From Pseudomonas migulae (GTDB lineage Bacteria; Pseudomonadota; Gammaproteobacteria; Pseudomonadales; Pseudomonadaceae), in NCBI RefSeq assembly GCF_024169315.1, contig NZ_JALJWR010000001.1:269501-333500 (forward strand): a stretch of 64,000 nt of DNA. The letters are read 5' to 3'. The notes beneath the pieces were generated by a model that was given only the letters and a program-made list of their open reading frames with translations, made no database searches and had not been told where the DNA came from. A program made the position numbers and the translations under genes. The first letter of the stretch is position 1, and every line of letters begins with the position of its first letter. Positions 23,915 to 33,145 of the stretch are shown here, one piece after another.

Positions 23915-26383
23915 ATGTCTCGGGTCTACACGTCAGGTCGTCTGGCGATTGCAGTGAACGTCGGATTGATCGCGGCAACGTCGATGTGCGTATGGCCGGT
24001 CGCGGCGATGGCGGCGCAACAGCAAACTTCGGTTCAATCCTTCGACATTGCTGGCGGCAGTCTGACCGAAGTCCTCAGTCATTTCGCCAGTGCGGCGGGC
24101 GCCGCCATTTCCTTTGATGCGCGACAAACCGAAGGGTTGAAGTCCCCCGGACTCAAAGGTGCGTTCGGTGTCAGTGAAGGATTCGCGCGAATTCTGGGCG
24201 GCAGCGGTCTGCAAGCCGAACCCCAGGCCAACGGCACTTACGTGCTGCGGCCAGTACCGGCCACCGGCTCGGCACTGGAACTGGGGGCGACCAACATCAA
24301 CGGGCAGATGCTGGGCGCGACCACCGAGTACAGCGGCTCGTACACCACGGGCGCGGTGACCATCGGCAAGGGCGAGCACTCGCTCAAGGAAACGCCGCAA
24401 TCGGTCACGGTGATGACCCGCAAGATGCTTGACGACCAGAACCTCAACACCATCGAACAGGTCATGGAAAAGACGCCGGGCATTACTGTCTACGACTCGA
24501 CCATGGGCGGCAAATATTTCTATTCGCGCGGCTTCCGTATGTCGGGCCAGTACCAGTACGACGGCGTGCCGCTGGATATGGGCAACCTTTATGTTCAGGC
24601 CGACAGTTTCAGTGGTGACATGGCGTATTACGACCGGGTCGAAATCCTTCGTGGTGCCGCGGGCATGATGAAGGGTTCGGGTGGTACGGCCGGTGGGGTG
24701 AATTTCGTGCGCAAGCGCGGCCAGACCGCGCCGCATACGGACATCACGCTGTCCGGTGGCAGTTGGGACAATTATCGCGGACAGGTCGACACCGGCGGAC
24801 CGCTGAACGACTCCGGCACGGTGCGCGGCCGGGCGGTAGTCGCCGAGCAGAGCCGGCATTACTTTGTGGACGACGCCAGTCGCAAGGATCAGGTTTATTA
24901 CGGTGCCCTCGATTTTGATGTGAGCCCCGACACGACACTCGGGCTGGGCGTTGCCTATGAAGACGTCGACGCCAATCCCTGCTGGGGCGGTCTGCCGCGT
25001 TACCGGGATCGCAGTGACCTGAAACTCAGCCGCTCCAGCTGCCTCGACCCTTTCTGGAACACCTGGCGCAGCCAGCGCACCACCGTCTTCAGCGATCTGA
25101 AACATCAAATCAACGAAGACTGGTCCTTGAAGGTCGCAAGCGTTTACACCAAAAACACCCAGGACATCAAATACGCGTTTGCCTCAGGCGCGGTGACTCC
25201 CGGCACCAACACCACGGGTATGCTCGGCAGTATGTATGACTACGACCAGGTCGATTACGGCCTGGATGCCTACGTGGACGGCAAGTTCGACGCGTTCGGC
25301 CAACAACACGAATTGGTGGCAGGTTTCAACGCCAGCCGTGCGAAAAAAGACGACTTCTACTCAGTGGCGTTTCTGCCGCAGCGGCAGAATGTGTTCAACC
25401 CCGACAAGCATGTTCCTGAACCGGACGACAGCTACTTCATCGACAACTCGTCTCGCGGCGGGCCGGTCAATTCCGTGACTAAACAGAAAGGCGTTTACTC
25501 GACGTTGCGCCTGAAACTGGCAGATCCGTTGACCCTCGTCGTCGGCGGTCGTGTGAGCTGGTACAACTCGGAAACCGACTACGACTTCATCAATACAGGC
25601 ACCTCGGAACACGCCAGCACCACGGAGACAGGCCAGGTCACGCCATTTGCCGGCGTGCTGCTGGACCTGAACGAGCACCTGACGGCTTACGCCAGCTACT
25701 CGGATATCTTTACCCCTCAAGGCAACTTTCGTTCGGAAGACGGTTCGGCCCTCAAACCGCTGGTGGGGCAGAGTTATGAATTGGGGATCAAGGGCGCCTG
25801 GTTCGATGGTCGCCTGAACAGCTCGTTCAACCTTTTCCGCACCATCCAGAAGGACCAGGCGCAGACGGACTTCAATTCCTCTTGCCCGTCATCGGATGGC
25901 TACTGCTATGTCAACGCGGGAAAAGTGCGCGCCCAGGGTTTCGAGGCCGAGATCAGCGGTGAAGTGATCGAACGATTGCAATTGCTCGCGGGTTACACCT
26001 ACACCCAGACCAAGACCCTCGACGACATCGACACCAGCCTGAACGGCGCCGCGTTCAACAGTTATGTGCCGAGACACGTGTTGCGCATGTGGGGTGATTA
26101 CGCGCTGGGCGGTGCTCTCGAGCGGTTCACCCTGGGGGCCGGCGTCAACGCGCAAAGCGATAATTTCCGCGTCTCTCCGGCCACTGGCGACAAGATCACT
26201 CAGTCAGGTTATGCGATCTGGAACGGTCGGATCGGCTACCGCATCGACGACACCTGGTCGGTGGCGTTGAACGGCAACAACCTGTTCGACAAGCGTTATT
26301 ACACCACCATCGGTACCGAGAGCTTCGGCAACTATTACGGCGACCCACGCAACTTCATGGTGTCGGTCAAAGCGAGTTTCTGA
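23915..26383 (+). CDS. TonB-dependent siderophore receptor with signalling domain
   Basis: 822 aa outer membrane receptor. A signal peptide (to about residue 34, VAAMAAQ) is followed by an N-terminal STN signalling domain (FDIAGGSLTEVLSHFASAAG to residue about 115), a TonB box region, a plug (LKETPQSVTVMTRKML, ILRGAAGMMKGSGGTAGGVN) and the 22-strand barrel ending VKASF with the terminal Phe. The STN domain together with FecI/FecR upstream marks a transducing FpvA/FoxA/FiuA-like receptor. The ligand cannot be told from the sequence; the overall pattern suggests a ferric siderophore. GGGGGAGGG gives a strong ribosome site. Confidence 0.94.
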   Translation: MSRVYTSGRLAIAVNVGLIAATSMCVWPVAAMAAQQQTSVQSFDIAGGSLTEVLSHFASAAGAAISFDARQTEGLKSPGLKGAFGVSEGFARILGGSGLQAEPQANGTYVLRPVPATGSALELGATNINGQMLGATTEYSGSYTTGAVTIGKGEHSLKETPQSVTVMTRKMLDDQNLNTIEQVMEKTPGITVYDSTMGGKYFYSRGFRMSGQYQYDGVPLDMGNLYVQADSFSGDMAYYDRVEILRGAAGMMKGSGGTAGGVNFVRKRGQTAPHTDITLSGGSWDNYRGQVDTGGPLNDSGTVRGRAVVAEQSRHYFVDDASRKDQVYYGALDFDVSPDTTLGLGVAYEDVDANPCWGGLPRYRDRSDLKLSRSSCLDPFWNTWRSQRTTVFSDLKHQINEDWSLKVASVYTKNTQDIKYAFASGAVTPGTNTTGMLGSMYDYDQVDYGLDAYVDGKFDAFGQQHELVAGFNASRAKKDDFYSVAFLPQRQNVFNPDKHVPEPDDSYFIDNSSRGGPVNSVTKQKGVYSTLRLKLADPLTLVVGGRVSWYNSETDYDFINTGTSEHASTTETGQVTPFAGVLLDLNEHLTAYASYSDIFTPQGNFRSEDGSALKPLVGQSYELGIKGAWFDGRLNSSFNLFRTIQKDQAQTDFNSSCPSSDGYCYVNAGKVRAQGFEAEISGEVIERLQLLAGYTYTQTKTLDDIDTSLNGAAFNSYVPRHVLRMWGDYALGGALERFTLGAGVNAQSDNFRVSPATGDKITQSGYAIWNGRIGYRIDDTWSVALNGNNLFDKRYYTTIGTESFGNYYGDPRNFMVSVKASF

Positions 26384-26398
26384 CGCTCGCCTCCCTGG

Positions 26399-26426
26399 AA
26401 AAGCCGCGCCATTGCGCGGCTTTTTA
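26399..26426. terminator. Rho-independent terminator after the receptor gene
   Basis: AAAGCCGCGC pairs with GCGCGGCTTT around 26400-26423, followed by TTTTT. It lies between the receptor and the convergent lldD gene. Confidence 0.9.
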
Positions 26427-26441
26427 ATGATTGCGATCAGC

Positions 26442-27584
26442 TCACCGAACCGCCTGCACCAGCGTCGATTCATCAATCTGACCAATCGAAGTGACCCCGG
26501 TCAACGTCATCGCCACGCGCATCTCTTTGGCGAAAATGTCCAGCATGTTTTCCACCCCGCGTTGACCGTCGGCGGCCAGCGCGTACGCCATGGAACGCCC
26601 CAGCAACACGCCTTTCGCGCCCAGCGCCAGCATGCGCACGACATCCAGCCCCGAGCGAATACCCGAGTCGACCAGCACCGTCAGGTCATTGCCCACCGCT
26701 TGCATGATCGGCGGTAATGCCTTGGTGGTGGAGAGCACGCCGTCCAGCTGCCGCCCGCCGTGGTTCGACACCACAATGCCGTCCGCGCCAAAGCTGACTG
26801 CGTCCCGGGCATCCTGAGGGTCGAGGATGCCTTTGATGATCATCGGGCCTTGCCAGAAATCCCGTATCCATTCCAGATCGCTCCAGCTGATCGACGGGTC
26901 GAAGTTGTTAGCCAGCCAGCCCATGTAGTCTTCCAGGGTGACGGCTTTGCCGAGGTACTTCGAGATGTTGCCCAGGTCATGCGGACGACCCATCAGGCCG
27001 ACGTTGAAGGCCCAGTCGGGTTTGGTCATGGCTTGCAGGATTCTTCGCGAAGACGCAAAGGGCCCGGACATGCCCGAGTGTGCGTCCCGGTAGCGCGCGC
27101 CGGGCGTGGGCATATCGACGGTGAACACCAGGTTTTTCACCCCGGCGGCCTTGGCCCGCTCCAGGGCATTTTTCATGAAGCCTCTGTCTTTCAGCACATA
27201 CAGCTGAAACCAGATGGATTGTCGGCTTTGGGTTGCCACTTCTTCGATCGAGCACACCGAGACTGTAGACAGGCACAGGGGGATGCCTTTGTTTTGTGCG
27301 GCCTTGACCGCTTGCACTTCACCACGACGGGCGAACATGCCTGTCAGGCCGACCGGTGCGAGGATGATCGGCATTGCCAGGGGTTGGTCGAAGAGGGTGG
27401 TTTCAAGGCTCAGGGTTTCGACGTTTTTCAGAATGCGCTGGCGCAGGCTGATGCCTGTCAGGTCGGCGCTGTTGGCCCTGAGTGTGTGCTCGGCATAAGC
27501 GCCCCCATCGATGTAGTCGAACAGGAATCGGGGGAGTTTGCGGCGGGCGGCCTCGCGATAGTCGGATGCGGATGAAATGATCAT
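26442..27584 (-). CDS. lldD: FMN-dependent L-lactate dehydrogenase
   Basis: 380 aa of the alpha-hydroxy acid oxidase family, membrane-associated in bacteria, oxidising L-lactate to pyruvate. Active-site residues: Lys251 (MIIKGI) and His275 in [10 protein letters not shown], with [11 protein letters not shown] and QLYVLKDR as further markers. The start at 27584 gives the usual Pseudomonas length. The lldP permease and lldR regulator are not next to it, so it is a stand-alone copy and may act on another 2-hydroxy acid. Confidence 0.88.
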   Translation of the reverse strand: MIISSASDYREAARRKLPRFLFDYIDGGAYAEHTLRANSADLTGISLRQRILKNVETLSLETTLFDQPLAMPIILAPVGLTGMFARRGEVQAVKAAQNKGIPLCLSTVSVCSIEEVATQSRQSIWFQLYVLKDRGFMKNALERAKAAGVKNLVFTVDMPTPGARYRDAHSGMSGPFASSRRILQAMTKPDWAFNVGLMGRPHDLGNISKYLGKAVTLEDYMGWLANNFDPSISWSDLEWIRDFWQGPMIIKGILDPQDARDAVSFGADGIVVSNHGGRQLDGVLSTTKALPPIMQAVGNDLTVLVDSGIRSGLDVVRMLALGAKGVLLGRSMAYALAADGQRGVENMLDIFAKEMRVAMTLTGVTSIGQIDESTLVQAVR

Positions 27585-27809
27585 GGGGCCTCGGTCGGGT
27601 GAGTGGCGGGGCGATGGGTGCATCGGGTCAGAGTAGCGAAAACGGCTCGCGTTTGCGGTAATTCTGTTTAGTTGAGGGAATGGATACCGGTTTGATCTCG
27701 CGGATGTTCGCGGAACCCTGTGGGAGCTGGCTTGCCAGCGATGGCGGTTTTTCAGGCGACATAGGTTTTGATGGTGTACATATCCGTTGCTGCGATAATG
27801 GCGACTTAG
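27585..27809. other. Upstream region of lldD with a single REP
   Basis: 225 bases without a gene. CCCTGTGGGAGCTGGCTTGC CAGCGATGG at 27716-27745 is a lone REP-like unit. I see no further structure. Confidence 0.5.
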
Positions 27810-28541
27810 GGTTTCGCCCTTACGGCGAGTTACTTGGAAAAGCGCCAAGTAACCAAGCGCCCAGCGCCCCTGACGTACGGTGGCTCGCTAAGGCTCGCCA
27901 TGCCCTCGCTCCGGTCCTGCTCCGTGGGCCCGCCGCCATCGGCCATCCATGGCCGGGGGCGGCTAACCCGGCATCCATGCCGGGTTGCCCACTGCGCAGA
28001 ACCTGCGCTCGGCCTTCCGACGGGGCAGATCAAGATCAAAAACAAAGCGAGGCGGCCTGAGAGCCGGCCTGTTTTCCGTCAAAGTCATCGGCGGCGAACA
28101 CCAATCTCATGCCCACCAAAAATCCCCTGTGGGAGCGGGCTTGCTCGCGAATGCGGATTGGCATTCAGCATTGATGTCGACTGACACGGCCTCATTCGCG
28201 AGCAAGCCCGCTCTCACATTTAATCGGGGGTTGCTCAAGAGGGGGGAACGATCAAGTCAGCGAAGCGCGCCCGCTTGACGCCCAGGTCGGCCCGAAGGCC
28301 GCCTCGCGGTGCTGTGGCGGTGGTCGCCCCCTCGTGAGGCCGAGTGGAGGTTCTGCGCAGTGGGCAACCCGGCATGGATGCCGGGTTAGCCGCCCCCGGC
28401 CATGGATGGCCGATGGCGGCGGGCCCACGGAGCAGGACCGGAAGGAGGGCATGGCGAGCCTAAGCGAGCCACCGAACGAAAGGGGCAAAAGCGCTTGGTT
28501 ACTTGGCGCTTCTCCAAGTGACCCGCCGTAAGGGCGGAACC
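27810..28541. repeat. Long imperfect inverted repeat (about 205-bp arms) around a REP doublet
   Basis: The left arm (27810-28020) and right arm (28336-28541) are near reverse complements: for example TTACTTGGAAAAGCGCCAAG versus CTTGGCGCTTCTCCAAGTGA, and CCGGCATCCATGCCGGGTTG versus CAACCCGGCATGGATGCCGG. Each arm contains small palindromes and short spurious open frames. A REP doublet lies in the spacer. It resembles the long palindromic intergenic repeats scattered in P. fluorescens genomes; no transposase is present. Confidence 0.8.
28124..28219. repeat. REP doublet inside the long inverted repeat
   Basis: CCCTGTGGGAGCGGGCTTGC TCGCGAATGCGG faces CTCATTCGCGAGCAAGCCCG CTCTCACA. One arm has drifted at its tip. 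Confidence 0.85.
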
Positions 28542-28592
28542 AATATCAGCCATCACCCAAAAAACGGATGTGCCCCCAATCGCATGCCCACA

Positions 28593-28680
28593 ATCAACTC
28601 ATCAACTCATCAACTCATCAACTCATCAACTCATCAACTCATCAAGTCATCAAGTCATCAAGTCATCAAGTCATCAACTC
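28593..28680. repeat. 8-bp tandem repeat, 11 units
   Basis: Eleven head-to-tail copies of ATCAACTC; units 7-10 read ATCAAGTC, so the array has two homogeneous variants. It starts 88 bases from and ends just before the 3' end of the MHS transporter gene. A unit of eight bases in a perfect array is likely to vary in copy number by slippage. Confidence 0.95.
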
Positions 28681-28685
28681 AGATG

Positions 28686-30308
28686 TCAGTTGGTATCCAG
28701 ATCCACATTCTTGGTCTCACGCAAACAAATCATCCCCACCACCAGGCTCACCGCCGTAATCACCACCGGATACCAGAGCCCGTAGAAAATGTCACCGGTA
28801 TACACCACCAACGCAAACGACACCGTCGGCAGGAACCCGCCGAACCAGCCGTTACCGATGTGATAAGGCAGTGACATCGAGGTATAGCGAATGCGCGTCG
28901 GGAACAGTTCGACCATCAGCGCCGCCAGCGGGCCGTAGCACATGGCGGAGATGATGATCAGCACCACCATCAGCGCCACGATCATCGGCTTGTTGACCTG
29001 TTGCGTATCGGCCTGTGACGGATACCCCGCCAATGTCACTGCGCCGCGCAGGGCCGCTTCATCGTAACCATCGATTTTCACCTCACCAACGCTGACCTGC
29101 ACACCACTGCCGGCAGGGGCCGCCTGGCTGATGTAGGGCAGGCCCTGTTTCACCAGGAAGGTTTTGACCTTGTCGCAAGGGCTGTCAAATTTCGCCTTGC
29201 CCACCGGATCGAACTGGAACGTGCAGGTGGCCGGGTCGGCCAGTACGGTGATCGGCGCCTGGCGGCTGGCCTGGTCGATGGCCGGGTTGGCGTAGTGGGC
29301 GATGGACTTGAAGATCGGGAAGTACAGCGCGGTAGCCAGCAAAAGGCCGATCATCAATACCGGTTTGCGCCCGACCTTGTCCGACAGCCAGCCAAAGAAA
29401 ATGAAGAACGGCGCACCGATGATCACACTGACGATCAACAGACTGTTGGCCAGTGCCGGGTCCATTTTCAGGAACTGGGTGAGGAAGAACAGCACGTAAA
29501 ACTGCGCCGCATAAAACGTCACCGCTTGCCCGGCGTTGATGCTGAACAGCGCGATCAGCACGACCTTGAGGTTCTCCCATTTGCCGAAGGAATCACGCAG
29601 CGGCGACTTGCAGAGTTTGCCTTCCTCTTTCATTTTCACGAACGCAGGAGATTCATGCAGGCTCAGGCGAATCCAGGTCGAGATGCCCAGCAGCACGATC
29701 GAAAACAGAAACGGAATCCGCCAGCCCCAGACTTCGAACTGGTCGCCGGTGAAATAACGGCAGCCGAGCACCACGAGCAACGACAGCAGCAAGCCGAGGG
29801 TTGCAGTGGATTGAATCCAGCTGGTGTGGAAACCGCGTTTGCCGATGGGCGCGTGTTCCGCGACATAGGTCGCAGCCCCGCCGTATTCGCCGCCCAGGGC
29901 CAGGCCCTGAAGCATGCGCAGCACCACCAGAATGATCGGCGCGGCGATACCGATGCTGGCGTAGGTCGGCAGCAGCCCGACGCAGAATGTCGCCACACCC
30001 ATAAGGATGATGGTGGCGAGGAAGGTGTATTTACGCCCGATCATGTCCCCCAACCGACCGAACACCAGCGCGCCGAAGGGCCGCACGATGAAACCGGCGG
30101 CGAACGCCATCAGCGCAAAGATGAACGCCGTGGTGTCGTTGACCCCGGCGAAAAACTGTTTGCTGATCACCGCCGCGAGGGCGCCGTAGAGGAAGAAGTC
30201 GTACCACTCGAACACCGTCCCGAGTGACGACGCGAAAATGACTTTGCGGGTTTCGCGGCTCGTGCCGACGCTGCGTGTGATTTCCAGAGGCTGTACATGT
30301 TCTGACAT
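28686..30308 (-). CDS. MHS-family MFS metabolite/H+ symporter
   Basis: 540 aa, 12 membrane segments. MHS markers: ASSLGTVFEWYDFFLYG at the start, the loop motif FGRLGDMIGRKYTF and RMLQGLALGGEYGGAATYVAEHAP. Between segments 8 and 9 there is an extra loop of about 95 residues with two cysteines (PATCTFQFD, FDSPCDKV), typical of one MHS subgroup. Start at 30308 with GAGGGA upstream. It follows the GMC oxidoreductase by 80 bases, so it probably imports that enzyme's substrate. CA-rich Hfq/Crc-type motif at 30329-30342. Confidence 0.9.
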   Translation of the reverse strand: MSEHVQPLEITRSVGTSRETRKVIFASSLGTVFEWYDFFLYGALAAVISKQFFAGVNDTTAFIFALMAFAAGFIVRPFGALVFGRLGDMIGRKYTFLATIILMGVATFCVGLLPTYASIGIAAPIILVVLRMLQGLALGGEYGGAATYVAEHAPIGKRGFHTSWIQSTATLGLLLSLLVVLGCRYFTGDQFEVWGWRIPFLFSIVLLGISTWIRLSLHESPAFVKMKEEGKLCKSPLRDSFGKWENLKVVLIALFSINAGQAVTFYAAQFYVLFFLTQFLKMDPALANSLLIVSVIIGAPFFIFFGWLSDKVGRKPVLMIGLLLATALYFPIFKSIAHYANPAIDQASRQAPITVLADPATCTFQFDPVGKAKFDSPCDKVKTFLVKQGLPYISQAAPAGSGVQVSVGEVKIDGYDEAALRGAVTLAGYPSQADTQQVNKPMIVALMVVLIIISAMCYGPLAALMVELFPTRIRYTSMSLPYHIGNGWFGGFLPTVSFALVVYTGDIFYGLWYPVVITAVSLVVGMICLRETKNVDLDTN

Positions 30309-30328
30309 ATCGGTATCCCTCACAGTGA

Positions 30329-30342
30329 TTGTTTTTGTTGTT
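30329..30342 (-). promoter_or_regulatory. CA-rich Hfq/Crc-type motif before the MHS gene
   Basis: On the minus strand AACAACAAAAACAA gives three overlapping matches to AAnAAnAA, the Hfq/Crc recognition pattern in Pseudomonas. It lies just upstream of the ribosome site GAGGGA, where Hfq binding would block translation under catabolite repression. Confidence 0.6.
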
Positions 30343-30388
30343 CCACTGTCGGCGCCTGCCTTGTGGGCGGGTGCCGCTATTCCTTTGG

Positions 30389-32038
30389 TCAAGAGACTGC
30401 GGTCAGTGCGTTTTCGTCAGGTGCAAAACTCCTTGCGGGTGTTTCCAGAATGAGTTGCGCGGCTTTTTCGGCAATCATCAGCGTAGGCGAACAGGTGTTG
30501 CCCGAGGTGATGCGCGGCATGATCGACGCATCGGCGATGCGCAGACCCGGGATGCCATGGACCTTGAGTTGCGCATCGACCACCGCGTCGACGTCGTTGC
30601 CCATGCGGCAGGTGCCGACCGGATGGAAAATCGTCGTGCCGATGCGGGCGGCGGCTTCGTGAAGTTCTGCTTCGCTCTGCAGGCTGTCACCGGGCAGGTA
30701 TTCCACCGGTTTGAAGGCTTGCAGCGCTGGCGCGGAAACGATGCGCCGGGTCAGGCGGATGGCATCGGCCGCAACGCGCAAGTCCTCCGGATGGCTCAGG
30801 TAATTGGGTTGAATCAGCGGTGCTTCCTGCGGATCAGCCGAACGAATGTCTATGCGGCCACGGCTTTGCGGACGCAAATCACAGACCGACGCGGTGAAGG
30901 CGGGGAAGGCGTGCAGCGGTTCGCCAAAGCGCTCCAGCGACAGTGGCTGCACGTGGTATTCAAGATTGGCCGAGGTCTGTTCCGGCCCTGACCGGGCAAA
31001 CGCTCCGAGCTGACTCGGCGCCATGGACAGTGGTCCGCTGCGGTCATACAGGTAACGCAAACCCATGCCCATCTTGCCCCAGACGCTGCCGGCGATCTGG
31101 TTCAGGGTCCGGGCATTTTCCAGTTTATAGATCAGCCGCAGTTGCAGATGATCCTGCAGATTGCCGCCCACGCCGGGCAGTTCATGGGCCACGCCGATCC
31201 CCAGTTTTTCCAGGAGCGGGCGAGGGCCGATGCCGGAGCGTTGCAGGATGCCCGGTGAACCGACAGCGCCGGCGCAAAGGATGATTTCCTTGCGTGCCTT
31301 GAACGTTTTCACCTGGCCTTGCCAGCGTGTGCTGACCGCCGAGGCGCGGCCGTTTTCCATCAGCACCCGGTCGACTTCGACGTCGGTCAGCACGGTGAGG
31401 TTGGGACGGTGACGGACCGGTTTGAGAAACGCCTTGGCCGCGTTCCAGCGAATGCCGGCCTTCTGATTGACCTGGAAGTAGCCGCAGCCTTCGTTGTCGC
31501 CCTGGTTGAAGTCGTCGATGCTGGCGATGCCGCTTTGTTCGGCTGCGCTGCGAAACGCATCGAGAATCGGCCATGACAGTCGCTGGCGCTCGATCCGCCA
31601 TTCCCCGGCGGCACCGTGGAATTCAGAGTCGCCGGCAAAGTGGTTTTCGCTTTTCTTGAACAGCGGCAGGACGTCGTTCCAGCTCCAGCCGGGATTGCCG
31701 TCGGCGGCCCAGCCGTCATAGTCGCCAGCCTGGCCACGCATGTAGATCATGCCGTTGATCGAAGAACAGCCGCCGAGCACCTTGCCGCGCGGGTAACTCA
31801 GGGCGCGACCTTGCAGACCGGGTTGCGCTTCGGTCTTGAAGCACCAGTCGGTGCGCGGGTTGCCGATGCAGAACAGGTAACCCACGGGAATGTGAATCCA
31901 CGGGTAGTTATCGCGGCCGCCGGCTTCCAGCAGCAGCACACGGTGTTGCGGATTGGCCGACAACCGATTGGCCAGCAAACAACCGGCCGGCCCGGCCCCG
32001 ACCACGATGTAGTCGAATTCATCAAGGGAAGTCTGCAT
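30389..32038 (-). CDS. GMC-family FAD oxidoreductase (choline/alcohol dehydrogenase-like)
   Basis: 549 aa. The FAD-binding DYIVVGAGPAGCLLANRLS stands at residue about 9; GKVLGGCSSINGMIYMRG and GAVGSPGILQRSGIG are the two GMC signatures. The C-terminal active-site His/Asn pair is in FHPVGTCRMG and SGNTCSPTLM. I chose the ATG at 32038, with GAGG directly before it; one at 32074 is in frame, but the added residues would be translated from the CA-rich motif. It oxidises an alcohol to an aldehyde; substrate unknown. Forms an operon with the MHS transporter. Confidence 0.9.
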   Translation of the reverse strand: MQTSLDEFDYIVVGAGPAGCLLANRLSANPQHRVLLLEAGGRDNYPWIHIPVGYLFCIGNPRTDWCFKTEAQPGLQGRALSYPRGKVLGGCSSINGMIYMRGQAGDYDGWAADGNPGWSWNDVLPLFKKSENHFAGDSEFHGAAGEWRIERQRLSWPILDAFRSAAEQSGIASIDDFNQGDNEGCGYFQVNQKAGIRWNAAKAFLKPVRHRPNLTVLTDVEVDRVLMENGRASAVSTRWQGQVKTFKARKEIILCAGAVGSPGILQRSGIGPRPLLEKLGIGVAHELPGVGGNLQDHLQLRLIYKLENARTLNQIAGSVWGKMGMGLRYLYDRSGPLSMAPSQLGAFARSGPEQTSANLEYHVQPLSLERFGEPLHAFPAFTASVCDLRPQSRGRIDIRSADPQEAPLIQPNYLSHPEDLRVAADAIRLTRRIVSAPALQAFKPVEYLPGDSLQSEAELHEAAARIGTTIFHPVGTCRMGNDVDAVVDAQLKVHGIPGLRIADASIMPRITSGNTCSPTLMIAEKAAQLILETPARSFAPDENALTAVS

Positions 32039-32051
32039 CCCTGACCTCGTA

Positions 32052-32067
32052 TTGTTGTTCTTGTTGT
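32052..32067 (-). promoter_or_regulatory. CA-rich Hfq/Crc-type motif before the GMC gene
   Basis: On the minus strand ACAACAAGAACAACAA contains three overlapping AAnAAnAA matches. It abuts the ribosome site GAGG (32045-32048), an ideal place for Hfq/Crc to block translation. Confidence 0.65.
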
Positions 32068-32159
32068 CGGTCATCCTAGTTGTTAGCTTTCGTTAAAAGA
32101 ATGTTAGTTTTTGCGCAGCCGCTGTGCGTTTTCAAACAGCGTAGCCCTAAGGACGGTTC

Positions 32160-33056
32160 ATGTTCGACTGGAATGACCTGCGGTTTTTTCTCGAATTGCA
32201 ACGCAGCGGGCGTTTGCTCACGGCCGCCCGCCGTTTGAACACCACCCACGCCACGGTGGCCCGGCATATCGAGGCCATCGAAAAGAGCCTCGGCACGGCG
32301 CTGTTCGTCCAGCACGCCCAGGGCTACGAGATGACCCCGGCCGGCGAAGCGTTGCTCAAACACGCCGAGGCGATGGAAAACGTTGCGCTGCTGGCTCAGG
32401 AAGAGATCACCCAATCGACGGCGCCGCTGGGCAAGATTCGCGTCGGCGTGACGGAAGGGCTGGGCATCATGTTCCTCGCCAGTCGCATGAACGGGCTGTT
32501 CGAACGCTATCCGGGGCTCGAAGTTGAACTGGTGGCGGTGCCACGGTTTGTCAGCATTCTCAACCGCGAAGCCGAGATCAGCATCCATCTGGAGCGCCCG
32601 TCCGCCGACATGCTGGTCACGCGTAAACTCACCGACTATCGCCTGGCGCTGTATGCCAGCCAGGCCTATCTCGACAGCGCACCACCGCTGCGCAGCCGCG
32701 AAGACCTCGGTCGTCATGCGTGGATCGGTTATGTCGACGATTTGCTCTTCAGCCAGGAACTGATGTTCCTTAACAGTTTCTGCCGCAACCCGCAGGTGGT
32801 CTTCCACAGCACCAGCGTCATCGCCCAGCAACAGGCGGCGCGCTCGGGCCTGGGGATCGCGGTGTTGCCGTGCTACATGGCCAGTGCCGATCCAGAACTG
32901 GTGCCGTTGTTGCCGGATGAAAGCATCCAGCGCAGCTACTGGATCAGCACCCGCCGCGAGCTGCACAAATCCGTGCGGCTACGGGTGTTGTGGGATTACG
33001 TGGTGGAGTTGTGTGAACGCGAGCAACATCTACTGCTAGGCCCGGATCCCCTGTAG
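32160..33056 (+). CDS. LysR family transcriptional regulator
   Basis: 298 aa. N-terminal winged helix (FFLELQRSGRLLTAARRLNTTHATVARHIEAIEKSLG) and an effector domain with VGVTEGLGIMFLASRM. Divergent from the GMC/MHS operon, 121 bases apart, so that operon is the likely target. The last codons of the gene lie inside a REP element, which supplies the sequence GPDPL-stop. Confidence 0.88.
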   Translation: MFDWNDLRFFLELQRSGRLLTAARRLNTTHATVARHIEAIEKSLGTALFVQHAQGYEMTPAGEALLKHAEAMENVALLAQEEITQSTAPLGKIRVGVTEGLGIMFLASRMNGLFERYPGLEVELVAVPRFVSILNREAEISIHLERPSADMLVTRKLTDYRLALYASQAYLDSAPPLRSREDLGRHAWIGYVDDLLFSQELMFLNSFCRNPQVVFHSTSVIAQQQAARSGLGIAVLPCYMASADPELVPLLPDESIQRSYWISTRRELHKSVRLRVLWDYVVELCEREQHLLLGPDPL

Positions 33057-33137
33057 GAGCAGAGCTTGCTCGCGAAGGCGTCAGGCCAGGCACACCGCGT
33101 TATCGTTCTTCGCGAGCAAGCTTCGCTCCTACAGCGG
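33048..33137. repeat. REP doublet overlapping the LysR stop codon
   Basis: CCCCTGTAGGAGCAGAGCTT and AAGCTTCGCTCCTACAGCGG face each other. The TAG of CTGTAG is the LysR stop. Confidence 0.85.
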
Positions 33138-33145
33138 ACCGTGTT

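Noticed and set aside
23933..25108. A 391-codon frame on the minus strand
   Set aside because: Antisense to the TonB receptor; the translated product is a typical GC-shadow sequence.
27834..28531. Short open frames such as MRPSGGSAQWATRHGC
   Set aside because: They lie wholly inside the inverted repeat and occur in both arms; they arise from the repeat sequence and have no gene-like context.
28593..28680. Tandem repeat considered as a CRISPR array
   Set aside because: The unit is 8 bases with no spacers; CRISPR repeats are about 24-37 bases with unique spacers, and no cas gene is present.
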